A stretch of 64,000 bases of DNA. It comes from Paenibacillus_S sp043945595 (lineage in GTDB: Bacteria; Bacillota; Bacilli; Paenibacillales; NBRC-103111). The notes below the pieces were generated by a model. The model ran no database searches. It was not told the origin of the DNA and worked only from the letters and a program-made list of their open reading frames with translations. Position numbers and translations under genes: made by a program. How positions within the stretch are numbered: the first letter of the stretch is position 1; each line of letters begins with the position of its first letter. This document shows, piece after piece, positions 8,610-17,097 of the stretch. The stretch covers positions 6,138,001-6,202,000 of the forward strand of contig NZ_JBIFNP010000001.1 in NCBI RefSeq assembly GCF_043945595.1. The letters are read 5' to 3'.

Positions 8610-9959
8610 ATGAAAACCTCCACCGCCGGATCGGCAGCCGAACCGTCCCAGCTTGACCGTCACCGTACCTCGATGGAAGCCAAAAAGTCCGTCCGCATCG
8701 TCGCATGGATTACGGCCGTCAGTTTACTGGGGGACTCTATGCTGTATATTGTGCTGCCGGTTTACTGGCAGCAGTTCGGGCTTCAATCGTTATGGCAGGT
8801 CGGATTCCTGCTGTCCGTCAACCGGTTCGTCCGCCTGCCGTTGAATCCGCTGATCGGATGGCTCTACGGGCGGATCTCCAAGCGTGCCGGCATTGTGCTG
8901 GCCGTGGGTCTGGCTGTACTCACGACCCTCGCTTACGGGAGCCTGTCCGGCTTTACTCTGCTGCTCATAGCCCGAACACTGTGGGGAGCCGCCTGGTCGC
9001 TGCTGCGTATCGGCGGTTACCTGACCGTGTTGGAGGCTTCCCGTCCCACGAACCGCGGAAGCCTGCTCGGCAGCTACAACGGCATTATCGGCATAGGCAG
9101 CCTCATCGGCATGCTGGCCGGCGGGCTGCTGGCCGAGCTGATCGGCGCCCGCTATGTCGCGCTCGTCTTGGGTGTCGCCACAGCGGCTGGCCTGCCGCTC
9201 GCCTGGCGTTTCCTTCCGGTATCGCCCACCGGGCAAGCATCGGCAGAGACGGGGGAGAAAGCAGGGCTTGATGCGAAGGAGACGGGAGCGGCATCGGCTG
9301 CGCCGAAGCAAGCAACAATGGCCTCCAGCAGGCTCGCGGGTCTGAAATCACTCACAGCCGAAGGCTGGCTCGTGCTCGCCTCCGGTCTGATTACGGGCGT
9401 TATCTTCTTCGGCGTTTATCTTGGCACGATGAGCCCTTTGATCGAAGCTCACATGCCTGCATCCGGGACGATTCTGCTGATGGGGGCCGCCTGGGGAGCG
9501 GCCTCCGTCGCCGGGATCGTGCAGGCCGTCCGCTGGGCCTGGTCGCCGTTCCTGTCCCCGCGGATCGGGGCCTGGTCCGACGGCCCCCGCGGCAGGCTGC
9601 CGGTCTACGGCGCCAGCCTAGCGCTTGCAGCGGCGGCTTTCCTGCTGCTGCCGCTGCAGCCGCCTTTTGCCGCATGGCTGGCCATCCTGATGGCCGCCCA
9701 GCTGGCGAATACGGCGATCGTCACGCTCACCGATGCGCTTGCCGCCGATACGGCCGGCGGGAGCTCCCGGGTCGCCTACATGACGACCTATACGACGGTC
9801 GTCGATGTAGGCGCGGCCCTCGGACCGCTGCTCGGCTTCGCCGCACTCGGCGCGCTTGGTCTCGGCACGCTGTACGCCGGCTGCGCGCTGCTGCTTATGC
9901 TGCTTGGAGCAGCCTGGGCGCTCTATGCCGCAAGCCGCAAGCGCAAGCGGATAAGCTGA
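8610..9959 (+). CDS. Major facilitator superfamily transporter
   Basis: A 449-residue integral membrane protein with about 12 hydrophobic segments and a soluble Ala/Glu-rich loop in the middle (around residues 210-240). The region GWLYGRISKRAG matches the cytoplasmic loop 2-3 signature of the superfamily. It probably exports a sugar or small drug by proton antiport, but the substrate is unknown. The ATG at 8610 is preceded by AAAGGAG eight bases upstream; an in-frame ATG at 8583 with a weaker site is possible. Divergence from the SgrR-like gene suggests co-regulation by it. Confidence 0.85.
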   Translation: MKTSTAGSAAEPSQLDRHRTSMEAKKSVRIVAWITAVSLLGDSMLYIVLPVYWQQFGLQSLWQVGFLLSVNRFVRLPLNPLIGWLYGRISKRAGIVLAVGLAVLTTLAYGSLSGFTLLLIARTLWGAAWSLLRIGGYLTVLEASRPTNRGSLLGSYNGIIGIGSLIGMLAGGLLAELIGARYVALVLGVATAAGLPLAWRFLPVSPTGQASAETGEKAGLDAKETGAASAAPKQATMASSRLAGLKSLTAEGWLVLASGLITGVIFFGVYLGTMSPLIEAHMPASGTILLMGAAWGAASVAGIVQAVRWAWSPFLSPRIGAWSDGPRGRLPVYGASLALAAAAFLLLPLQPPFAAWLAILMAAQLANTAIVTLTDALAADTAGGSSRVAYMTTYTTVVDVGAALGPLLGFAALGALGLGTLYAGCALLLMLLGAAWALYAASRKRKRIS

Positions 9960-9982
9960 ACGGCCCGCAGCGAATGCCAAAA

Positions 9983-10029
9983 ATGCCCCAAGGCAAAGAA
10001 GGGAGTCCGGCTCCTTTGCCTTGGGGCAT
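9983..10029 (+). terminator. Terminator hairpin after the MFS gene
   Basis: Long perfect stem ATGCCCCAAGGCAAAG / CTTTGCCTTGGGGCAT around a 15-base loop. The T-tract after it is weak (TGCTTTATT). Confidence 0.65.
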
Positions 10030-10090
10030 TGCTTTATTGTTCTTCTCGCCTGCGCCGTCACTCGGCGCAGGATTATTTTTCCTGAACGCG

Positions 10091-10294
10091 CTATCGGCCG
10101 ACCAGCTCGTTCACCTGGTTTAAAGACAGGCCGGTTTCTCTGGCCAGATCGATCACCGTTGCTCCGGGATGAGCCTGAAGAAATGCTTTGATCCGGCTGC
10201 TTTGTTCCAAATGCAGCTTAAAGCAATCCGCGCACAGCACATGCGCCCGCTGCAGATGCAGCTTGCCGCAGCCGCGGCAATTCGATAAATTCAT
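10091..10294 (-). CDS. Small zinc-ribbon/HTH protein (YvyF-like)
   Basis: A 67-residue protein: an N-terminal CxxC (CRGC) and second CxxC (CADC) form a zinc knuckle, and the C-terminal half (HPGATVIDLARETGLSLNQV) is a helix-turn-helix-like segment. The layout resembles the small YvyF-type protein found near flagellar genes in Bacillus, though here it stands alone. The ribosome site is weak (GGGCGGG about 10 bases upstream). The function is probably regulatory but unproven. Confidence 0.6.
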   Translation of the reverse strand: MNLSNCRGCGKLHLQRAHVLCADCFKLHLEQSSRIKAFLQAHPGATVIDLARETGLSLNQVNELVGR

Positions 10295-10480
10295 CAGAAA
10301 TCGACCCGCCCGTCATCTCGTATTCGACAGCCTGTCAGAACCTGTCATTTTGAGGATGCTAAACGGATTCGAAGCGCGTCGATATTTTGCGGGGGTCGCC
10401 GGTACAAAAGCTTCGTTTGTTCTCTTGGATAAAAGAACATGCGTCGTAGGCTGATGATGTCCGCAAGCTTGCGACTTGAT

Positions 10481-11509
10481 TTACATCAGCTCGGCCAGCT
10501 GAATTTTGCGCCCTTCCTTTGCGCTTTGCAGCGCGCCATATACCATCGCCATGCTTTTAATATTGTCCGTGCAGTTCGTCTCCGGCTTCCGTCCTTCCGA
10601 CAATGCGGCAAACATCTCATCCAAACACCCGTGATGCCCCTGCTTGCCCTGCCAGCTCAAATCGGCTTCAATCCGCTCGAAGGTGCGGGTAAAGGCCGGC
10701 TCCTGCTGCGGTACCGCCACTTCGGCAAAAGGCGGAGAGGCTCCATCCCAAATCGCCGTCCCTTGGCTGCCGTTCACCCGCCACTGCGATTCCCAGGACG
10801 TAGGACTGCCCTCAGCGCACCAGGAGCCCCGGTAGCAAAACACGCCGCCGTTATCATATTCGAATAGGCAGACGGCCGCTGCATTGCCCGCATACCAGGA
10901 GCCCGCCGGATTAAACTCGTGGCAGTAAACCGATACCGGATCTTGGCCTGTAATCAGCCGGGCCTGATCAAACGTATGAATGGCCATATCGAGGATCAGC
11001 GGGCTCGCCATCGCATCGCGGAAGCCGCCGAAATGCGGTCCGAGGAAGAAATCCGCATTTACAAATCCGATCTCGCCGATCCCGGCCGTATGCACCAGCT
11101 CGCGGAACGCGCGAATTTGCGTGAGGTAACGCCGGTTCTGCATAATGGCGTAAGTGCGGTTCTTCTGCTCCGCCAAGTCGACAAGACGTCTCGCTTCCGC
11201 CATTGAGACCGTCATCGGCTTTTCTCCCAGCACATCGCATCCAAGCTCCATGGCCATAGTAGCCACCGCCGCATGACTCTCGGGAATGGTCACATCGAAC
11301 ACGAGGTTTGCCCCCGATTCGGTAATCGCCTGTCTTACATCATCGTAGATGCCGCACTGGATACCATAGCGCTCCGCCATCGCGGCAGCGCTTTCTTTTC
11401 GCAGATCCACCAGAGCTGCAATCTCCGTATCCTCCCTCTGCAGCGCATATTCGATCCACGATTTGGACATGCCTCCGCAGCCGATAACGGCGATATGGAA
11501 TTTGGTCAT
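10481..11509 (-). CDS. Gfo/Idh/MocA-family oxidoreductase
   Basis: A 342-residue NAD(P)-dependent dehydrogenase. The Rossmann loop is AVIGCGGMSKSWIEYAL at the N-terminus. DVLGEKPMTVSMAEARRL carries the EKP lysine. SPLILDMAIHTFDQARLITG is the substrate-domain motif with the conserved Asp/His pair. The start ATG has GGGGAGGAAG directly upstream. It is divergent from the broken FAD oxidoreductase and is not closely similar to the other Gfo protein at 2330-3316. The substrate is unknown. Confidence 0.88.
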   Translation of the reverse strand: MTKFHIAVIGCGGMSKSWIEYALQREDTEIAALVDLRKESAAAMAERYGIQCGIYDDVRQAITESGANLVFDVTIPESHAAVATMAMELGCDVLGEKPMTVSMAEARRLVDLAEQKNRTYAIMQNRRYLTQIRAFRELVHTAGIGEIGFVNADFFLGPHFGGFRDAMASPLILDMAIHTFDQARLITGQDPVSVYCHEFNPAGSWYAGNAAAVCLFEYDNGGVFCYRGSWCAEGSPTSWESQWRVNGSQGTAIWDGASPPFAEVAVPQQEPAFTRTFERIEADLSWQGKQGHHGCLDEMFAALSEGRKPETNCTDNIKSMAMVYGALQSAKEGRKIQLAELM

Positions 11510-11673
11510 GTAACTTCCTCCCCTGCCTTGTGGGCTTAATTATCATCCTACGGCTATCATACCGAACGGCGGACCGTTTTGTCTTTACTCCATCCTGTTC
11601 AATTGCTGTTTTATTCTGGTTTTATAGGGCCCCTCCCTCTTCGATTCTTAGATTAGGTCTAATTGTCTAATTT

Positions 11674-11718
11674 TGTCGAAACAAATTGATTTTATTAGTC
11701 GAAAAGTCATGGTATAAA
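11674..11718 (+). promoter_or_regulatory. Possible Spo0A-controlled promoter
   Basis: TGTCGAA (11674-11680) matches the 0A box exactly, and AGTCGAA (11697-11703) is one base off. A -10-like TATAAA (11713-11718) follows with no good -35 at 17 bases, as is usual for Spo0A-activated promoters. These boxes are short, so chance occurrence is possible. Confidence 0.35.
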
Positions 11719-11761
11719 TAGATTATATTTTATAACAATTTATGACAGGGGAGGAAATGAA

Positions 11762-13406
11762 ATGACGAAAAAAGTAGCCGTTCTCGGCGGCGGCGTTGCC
11801 GGAATGAGCGCGGCTCACGAGCTGGCGGAACGGGGATTCGACGTAGCGGTTTATGAGATGAAGCGCATTCCGGGGGGCAAGGCCCGGTCGATGCCGGTTC
11901 CCGACAGCGGGGTTCATGGCCGGAAGGACTTGCCCGGCGAGCATGGCTTCCGTTTTTTCCCGAGATTTTACAAGCACGTCATCGACACGATGGAACGGAT
12001 TCCGTACGGTGCGAATAAGCGCGGGGTTGCCGACAATCTTGTCGAAGGAACCCGATTGGGGCTGGCAAGAACCGACGATGTGCCTGTCGAATTCGTTACC
12101 GAATTTCCGACATCGCTTACAGATATAAAGGCGCTCCTGCGCTCCTTATTCGACAATCATCTCGGCCTGTCGGAGGAAGAAGTCGAACATTACCTGGAAC
12201 GCTGCTGGCAGGTTATGACAAGCTGCAACGACCGCAGGGAAGAGGAATACCAGAACATTGCCTGGTGGAATTTCATCGATGCGGATGCGCAGTCGGCCAA
12301 CTTCAAGCGGGTGTTTACAGGGATGACGCGGATTCTTGTCGCAGCCAAAGCGCGGGAAGCGAATACGGCGACGATCGGTACGGTCGGCTCGCAGATTATG
12401 CTCGATATGACAATGCCGGGCGGAAGCGCCGACCGGCTGCTGAACTGAACCGACCAATGAGGTATGGATTTATCCTTGGCTGGAGCATCTTCGCCAATTG
12501 GGCGTCGATTATCATCTGGAGGCAAAGGTGGAGCAGATCCACTGCAGCAACGGAGTCATTACCGGCGCCACCGTTACGGAAAAAGGTGCGACATTCGAGG
12601 TGCAGGCGGATTATTACGTGGCAGCGTTCCCGGTGGAGGTCATGGCGCAATTCATCACGGACGAGCTGCTGGAGGGAGACCGGACCTTGGCGAACATCAA
12701 GGAGCTGGCCGAAAGCGTCGACTGGATGAACGGGATTCAGTTTTACTTGAAGGAAGACGTGCCTATCATTCACGGCCATATGATTTATATGGATTCGACT
12801 TGGGCGCTGACGTCGGTGTCCCAGAAGCAGTTTTGGCCCGATGTCGATCTAAGCGAATACGGCGACGGTCAAGTCAAAGGCATTCTGTCGGTCGATATTT
12901 CCGATTGGGAGACGCCGGGCACCTTGTTCGGCAAGAGCGCACGTCAATGCTCCAGAGAGGAAGTTATGCAGGAGGTGTGGGCGCAGCTGAAGGCCAGCTT
13001 GAACGTCGACGGACGTGTAGTGCTGGAGGACAGCAACATTCATTCCTGGTTCCTCGACGAGGATGTGCATCTGCCGAATCCCGAGGGCGTCGCTATCAAT
13101 CTTGAGCCGCTGCTGGTCAACAAGGTCCATACGTGGGCGCTTCGCCCGCACGCTTATACCGATATTCCGAATCTGTTCCTCGCCTCCGACTATGTTAAAA
13201 CGAACACGGACCTCGCCACCATGGAGGGAGCGAATGAGGCGGCCCGCCGTGCCGTCAATGCGATTCTCAAAGCTTCCGGCTCGAAAGCCAAGCCTTGCGA
13301 AATATGGGATATGTATCAGTTCAGCGTTCTCATGCTTCAGCGTTGGCACGATGAGGTTCGCTTCCGCAAGGGTATGCCTTGGGATGGAGGACTTTTACCG
13401 GTCTAA
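11762..13406 (+). pseudogene. FAD-dependent oxidoreductase (phytoene-desaturase-like), frameshifted
   Basis: The first part (11762-12448) starts KVAVLGGGVAGMSAAHELAE, the FAD-binding Rossmann motif of the amine-oxidase/phytoene-desaturase superfamily, followed by GEHGFRFFPRFYKHVIDTM. It stops at TGA 12446. Removing one base there (T12446) lets the frame continue as NEPTNEVWIYPWLEHL into the second part, which ends at 13406. The joined protein would be about 548 residues, the normal length for this flavoprotein group (resembling hydroxysqualene dehydroxylase-like enzymes). AGGGGAGG precedes the ATG. It is either a real one-base insertion or a sequencing error. The downstream half retains conserved features (TDLATMEGANEAARRAVNA), so decay, if real, is recent. 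Confidence 0.8.
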
Positions 13407-13424
13407 TTCATTTTTTTCAAAAAA

Positions 13425-13487
13425 AAGCCTGTACCGTCCCTGCCCGCTTGAAGCGGAGTCTGTGACGTACAGGCTTGTTCTTTTTTT
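13425..13487. terminator. Bidirectional terminator
   Basis: Outer stem AAGCCTGTAC (13425-13434) / GTACAGGCTT (13467-13476) with a nested CCGCTT-GAAGCGG hairpin, flanked by A and T runs. It ends the FAD oxidoreductase gene. Confidence 0.75.
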
Positions 13488-13581
13488 GTAGTGAAGCTGT
13501 ATGTATTCCTTATACAGGGTGGCAGTGTTGGATTGAGAGCCGCCGGCAGCCGGTAAAAATCTCCATCCGCTGTGCACTGCG

Positions 13582-13749
13582 AAGCCACTGAAAAAGTCAT
13601 CGCTGCGAGTATGGAACCTTCTTCCGATCGCTGTTACCCCTGTATTTCTTTGATTATCTTCCGCTTGTAGCGGTTGAAATCCAGGGATAACGGCGAACGC
13701 TTTCGCTTCTACAGAACGATTCCGCACTCTCCGCTAGTTTATCGGCGGC
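13582..13749. repeat. Foldback repeat element, copy 1 (right end degenerate)
   Basis: Closely similar along its length to the copies at 23349 and 27308. The left end reads AGCCACTGAAAAA. The right end (GCTAGTTT then ATCGGCGGC) has lost the clean inverted repeat. The interior has the same paired blocks (for example CCGCTTGTAGCGG and the GAAATCC arm). No flanking direct repeat is visible. Confidence 0.75.
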
Positions 13750-13799
13750 ATCCCCGCTGCCTGCCCGTTTTGGCGGTATGCTTCCCTTCCCGCTTCAGC

Positions 13800-14837
13800 C
13801 TAGCCCTGCTTCATGCCGATACCGCCCGCAGGCTTCTCGACCTTCAACCATTTCCATGCCAGCAGGGAAATCGCCCAAGCGGCCAGGAACAGCGCAACCA
13901 GCACATAGCCGAGAACGCCAAAGTCCAAATCCTGCAGCCACTTAAAGAATGGCGCCTGCGCATCCAGCTTCTCGCTCAGCACCTGCGTCAGTTCTACCAT
14001 GCCGATCAGCAGAGCCGCAATGACCGAGAGCAGGGTGACGGTCAAGTTATAATACAGCTTGCGCAGAGGTGTCTTGAACGCCCAGCGGTAAGCCGATGTC
14101 ATCACCATGCCGTCGGCCGTATCCAGCAGGCTCATCCCGGCTGCAAACAACAGCGGCAGCGAAATGATCCCGAATACGGAGATAGACGTCTTCGCAGCGC
14201 CCGCCGAAATGGCCAGCAAGCCGACCTCGGTAGCCGTATCAAACCCGAGCCCGAACAGGAAGCCGAGCGGGTACACATGCCAGCTTTTTTTGATAAATCC
14301 GTAAAAAGGACGAATCAGTCGGGCGAAGAAGCCTCTATTGTGCAGCAAGTGCTCCACATGCTCGTGGTTGTGCTCACCCCGGCGCCACTGCTGAAATACT
14401 TTGAACAGCTGAACAAGTATAACCAGGTTAACCAGACCGATGATCAGCAGGAACAAGCCCGAGACGGAAGCCCCGATGACGCCGCCAATGTCCTGCATTT
14501 CCGGCATGTGATTCTGAATCCAATGTATGGAAAAGGCAATGGCCAGCACCATCAGAAAGACGACCGTGGAATGGCCGAGCGAGAAAAAGAAGCCCAGCCC
14601 GAGCGGATTGCGCTTCTGCTCCACCAGCTTGCGCACCGTATTATCGATGGCGGCGATATGGTCCACGTCGAAGGCATGCCGGAGGCCGAACGTGTAGGCC
14701 AGCAAACCTAAGCCCCAGAAGGCCGGATTGACGGAAGCGGCTGAAATTAAGCCCCAGATTCCGAGAAGATGCAGGATCACGATAACAATTGCGTAGCCTT
14801 GCCATTGACGGCGGCTGGCCAATACGGTTTTTAACAC
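13800..14837 (-). CDS. Nickel/cobalt permease, NiCoT family
   Basis: A 345-residue membrane protein with about eight hydrophobic segments. It has the NiCoT signatures in order: RHAFDVDHIAAIDN (metal-binding, about residues 53-66), LGHSTVVF, LGFDTATEVGLL and GMSLLDTADGMVM. A His-bearing cytoplasmic loop, GEHNHEHVEHLLHN, sits in the middle. It imports Ni2+ and/or Co2+ as a secondary transporter. The start is GTG at 14837 with GGGAGGG seven bases upstream. The neighbourhood (DinB metal hydrolase, His-rich protein) fits metal handling. Which metal is preferred cannot be told. Confidence 0.92.
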   Translation of the reverse strand: MLKTVLASRRQWQGYAIVIVILHLLGIWGLISAASVNPAFWGLGLLAYTFGLRHAFDVDHIAAIDNTVRKLVEQKRNPLGLGFFFSLGHSTVVFLMVLAIAFSIHWIQNHMPEMQDIGGVIGASVSGLFLLIIGLVNLVILVQLFKVFQQWRRGEHNHEHVEHLLHNRGFFARLIRPFYGFIKKSWHVYPLGFLFGLGFDTATEVGLLAISAGAAKTSISVFGIISLPLLFAAGMSLLDTADGMVMTSAYRWAFKTPLRKLYYNLTVTLLSVIAALLIGMVELTQVLSEKLDAQAPFFKWLQDLDFGVLGYVLVALFLAAWAISLLAWKWLKVEKPAGGIGMKQG

Positions 14838-14892
14838 AGAAAACCCTCCCTACCGGAATACGGAACTGTTTTACTTGAATTGAAAACGGAAA

Positions 14893-14947
14893 CTTGTATA
14901 ACAACAAGCTCTAACCCGTGTTACTTTTTCGCTAATTTGTATCACAA
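14893..14947 (-). promoter_or_regulatory. Two dyads upstream of the NiCoT gene
   Basis: CTTGTATAACAACAAG (14893-14908) and TTGTATCACAA (14937-14947) are imperfect inverted repeats with a common TTGTAT half. They lie 56 and 100 bases upstream of the GTG start. They could be operators of a metal-responsive repressor. They do not match the NikR GTATGA consensus. Confidence 0.35.
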
Positions 14948-15114
14948 AATGTAGTTTAGCACACAATATTTCATTCAACAAGAAATATGTTAGATTTGTT
15001 CACACCTTTCTGAGTCCATGAATAAAAAAGGAACCGCTCCCGGCGTCATAAATGACCCAAGCCCAGTCCCTTATCGATCTGACATTTTTCCTGCCGCTGA
15101 AACACACAACAGAC

Positions 15115-15654
15115 TTACCAGTTCATCCGCGTCCTCAGGCTTGTAATATGAGCTGTATGATGACGCCCGTGCCAAGCATAAATGCCCAAGTTGACGTCCA
15201 ACCGGACCACGCCCGATTCCGGATGAATGAAGGTGCGTCCCCATTGTTCCTCCCCCAATGAACGGAACAGGAGTCCCCACCGGGCATGCAGCTGATCCAG
15301 CAGCGCTAACGATAATGAAATATCCGCCTGGCTGCCGTCGGCAAGCTCCGCCCACCGCGCTTCATCATAAGGCTTGATCGTCGGCTGTTCTTCGGTCAGC
15401 GCCAGCTTGAAGCGAACCAGGCTGTTCATATGGCTGTCAGCCAAATGATGAACCACCTGACGGACAGTCCAGCCCTGCGGACGGTAAGGGGTATCCAGCT
15501 GCTGCGGGCTCAAGCCATCCACGGCTTTTCTTAGCAGCTCCGGAGCCTCTTCAATCTCCTGAATCCAGCGAAGCCGCTGCTCCCCGGAAATTGCCCCGTT
15601 CCATGAAAATTGCCCTATCGGATATTTCAATGTCTCCAAATCGGATGCTGTCAT
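15115..15654 (-). CDS. DinB/YfiT-family metal-dependent transferase
   Basis: A 179-residue four-helix-bundle protein of the DinB superfamily (YfiT/BstA branch). VRQVVHHLADSHMNS supplies the first histidine ligand and WHGRHHTAHI the other two. Members bind Zn or Ni, and several are bacillithiol-S-transferases. The start has GGAGAGG in good position. It follows the His-rich gene and precedes the NiCoT gene on the same strand, with gaps of about 70 and 280 bases. The reaction is inferred from the family only. Confidence 0.85.
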   Translation of the reverse strand: MTASDLETLKYPIGQFSWNGAISGEQRLRWIQEIEEAPELLRKAVDGLSPQQLDTPYRPQGWTVRQVVHHLADSHMNSLVRFKLALTEEQPTIKPYDEARWAELADGSQADISLSLALLDQLHARWGLLFRSLGEEQWGRTFIHPESGVVRLDVNLGIYAWHGRHHTAHITSLRTRMNW

Positions 15655-15725
15655 ACGAACCTCTCCTTATCAAGTGACTTGCCTTTATATCCCTCATCCC
15701 GTACGGACACGGACGGCTTCGATGC

Positions 15726-16073
15726 TCAATCGCTTCCGCCGCCGCTGTCTCCCCCGCCACCGCTATCGCCGCCGGATGAGCTGTCCGAGGATCCGCTTGA
15801 GCTGTTGTCGCTAGAGTGGCTGTCATGATGCCCGCTGTGATGGTGACCGTGCTGGTGATCGTGATGATGCGAATGATGATGATGGTGGTGACGATGGTTC
15901 GAGTCCTCATTGTCATAAGTACTGCTGTCCACAAAGCCCGAGGATGCGCCGTTATGATTCTGGTAACCGCTCCGATCGTAACGGCGGCGGCCGCCCTGCC
16001 TTGAATTATTCACCGCCCGTGTAATAATCGAAATAACAATGAAAACAAATATGACAAAAATAATGATACCCAT
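15726..16073 (-). CDS. Small membrane-anchored His/Ser/Gly-rich protein
   Basis: A 115-residue protein from ATG 16073, with GGAGTGAGGG just upstream. Residues 2-18 (GIIIFVIFVFIVISIIT) form one membrane segment. A basic stretch follows (RQGGRRRYDRSGY), then a 30-residue block with about 16 histidines (NHRHHHHHHSHHHDHQHG and on), and finally a Ser/Gly/Asp tail. The His block could bind Ni, Co or Zn at the membrane. Proximity to the NiCoT permease supports that, but no family is recognised. A longer upstream reading frame exists without a ribosome site. Confidence 0.7.
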   Translation of the reverse strand: MGIIIFVIFVFIVISIITRAVNNSRQGGRRRYDRSGYQNHNGASSGFVDSSTYDNEDSNHRHHHHHHSHHHDHQHGHHHSGHHDSHSSDNSSSGSSDSSSGGDSGGGGDSGGGSD

Positions 16074-16185
16074 TCCCTCACTCCTGACCTGGATTATTCG
16101 TCTCTTCAAGAAAAAACCAACTTCTAACCTTATAGACGCAAGCAAGCCGCTAACGGTTTCGCCGGTCATAAGAAAATCCAAATCA

Positions 16186-16262
16186 GCAGCCGCTGAAAAA
16201 TGATTGCTGCGAGCCCGGATGCTGCTCCCGGCCGACCGATGTCCCGGGTTCCTTGGATTTAT
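16186..16262. repeat. Possible degenerate fragment of the foldback repeat
   Basis: GCCGCTGAAAAATGATTGCT and the following bases align loosely with the left half of the foldback element (GCCACTGAAAAAGTCATCGCT). Similarity fades after about 75 bases. It may be an old truncated copy or chance. Confidence 0.3.
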
Positions 16263-16388
16263 CCTACAAGCGAATTTGACCAACGGTCATCATTTCAATT
16301 TGACGCCGGGCGTTTTTTGGAGTATTCATAAAAGTAGACTTATTGTCATTTGAACTAACATCCCTGCCACAGCAAAGGAGAATGAATC

Positions 16389-16835
16389 GTGAAGCGAATC
16401 GTACTTGTGACCAATAAAGAGCAGCTCCAGCAATGCCTCGATATTCGTATGGAGGTATTCGTTAGAGAACAGCAGGTCGACGCCAGCCTGGAGGTTGATG
16501 AATTCGATCAAAGCCCGGAGGCCTGCACCCATATGCTGCTGCTGGTAGATGGACAGCCTGCGGCTACGGGCAGAATGCGGCCCTATGAAAATGCAAACTC
16601 GACCATGAAGCTCCAACGCATTGCCGTGCTGAAGCCTATGCGGGGAACGGGCGCCGGCAAAGCGATCGTGCTGGGCTTAGAGGAGCAGGCCAAAAAGCTT
16701 GGCTTTGCCTACACGCTGCTCGATGCCCAATGTCAGGCGGAGGTGTTCTACCAGAAGCTGGGCTACGTCACCATCTCGCCGGAAACGTTCCTGGATGCAG
16801 GAATTCCGCATGTGAGAATGAAGAAGCAGCTTTAA
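16389..16835 (+). CDS. GNAT-family N-acetyltransferase (YjcF/ElaA-like)
   Basis: A 148-residue protein. CLDIRMEVFVREQQVD is typical of the YjcF/ElaA group. LQRIAVLKPMRGTGAGKAIV is the acetyl-CoA binding motif A (R/QxxGxG/A). EVFYQKLGYVTIS is motif B. The start is GTG at 16389 with AAAGGAG eight bases upstream. It probably acetylates a small amine or protein lysine; the substrate is unknown. Confidence 0.85.
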   Translation: MKRIVLVTNKEQLQQCLDIRMEVFVREQQVDASLEVDEFDQSPEACTHMLLLVDGQPAATGRMRPYENANSTMKLQRIAVLKPMRGTGAGKAIVLGLEEQAKKLGFAYTLLDAQCQAEVFYQKLGYVTISPETFLDAGIPHVRMKKQL

Positions 16836-17097
16836 GCAACGGATTCTTCGTATCATTCATCAGTCAAGCCTACCGGAGCTGCTCCGGCCGGCTTTTTCAC
16901 ATGACTTGCTTCCCACGGTGTTGCCAGCTCACTCTCCGGCACTATGCCAACGCTCTCCCAAGCCCTCTGCCAAAAATTAGTCGGCTCCCCGGCGAATGGG
17001 CTGCTGCCTACTGCCGTCCCCCTGTACCCGCATCGTTTGCCGCTTGCGGCATTGGTGTCTAGGCGCCTGTTCTTGCTATCCTGCAGGCTCTCCCCTG

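Noticed and set aside
13395..13727. 110-residue frame over the repeat element
   Set aside because: Lies inside the foldback repeat and recurs in the other copies; no ribosome site.
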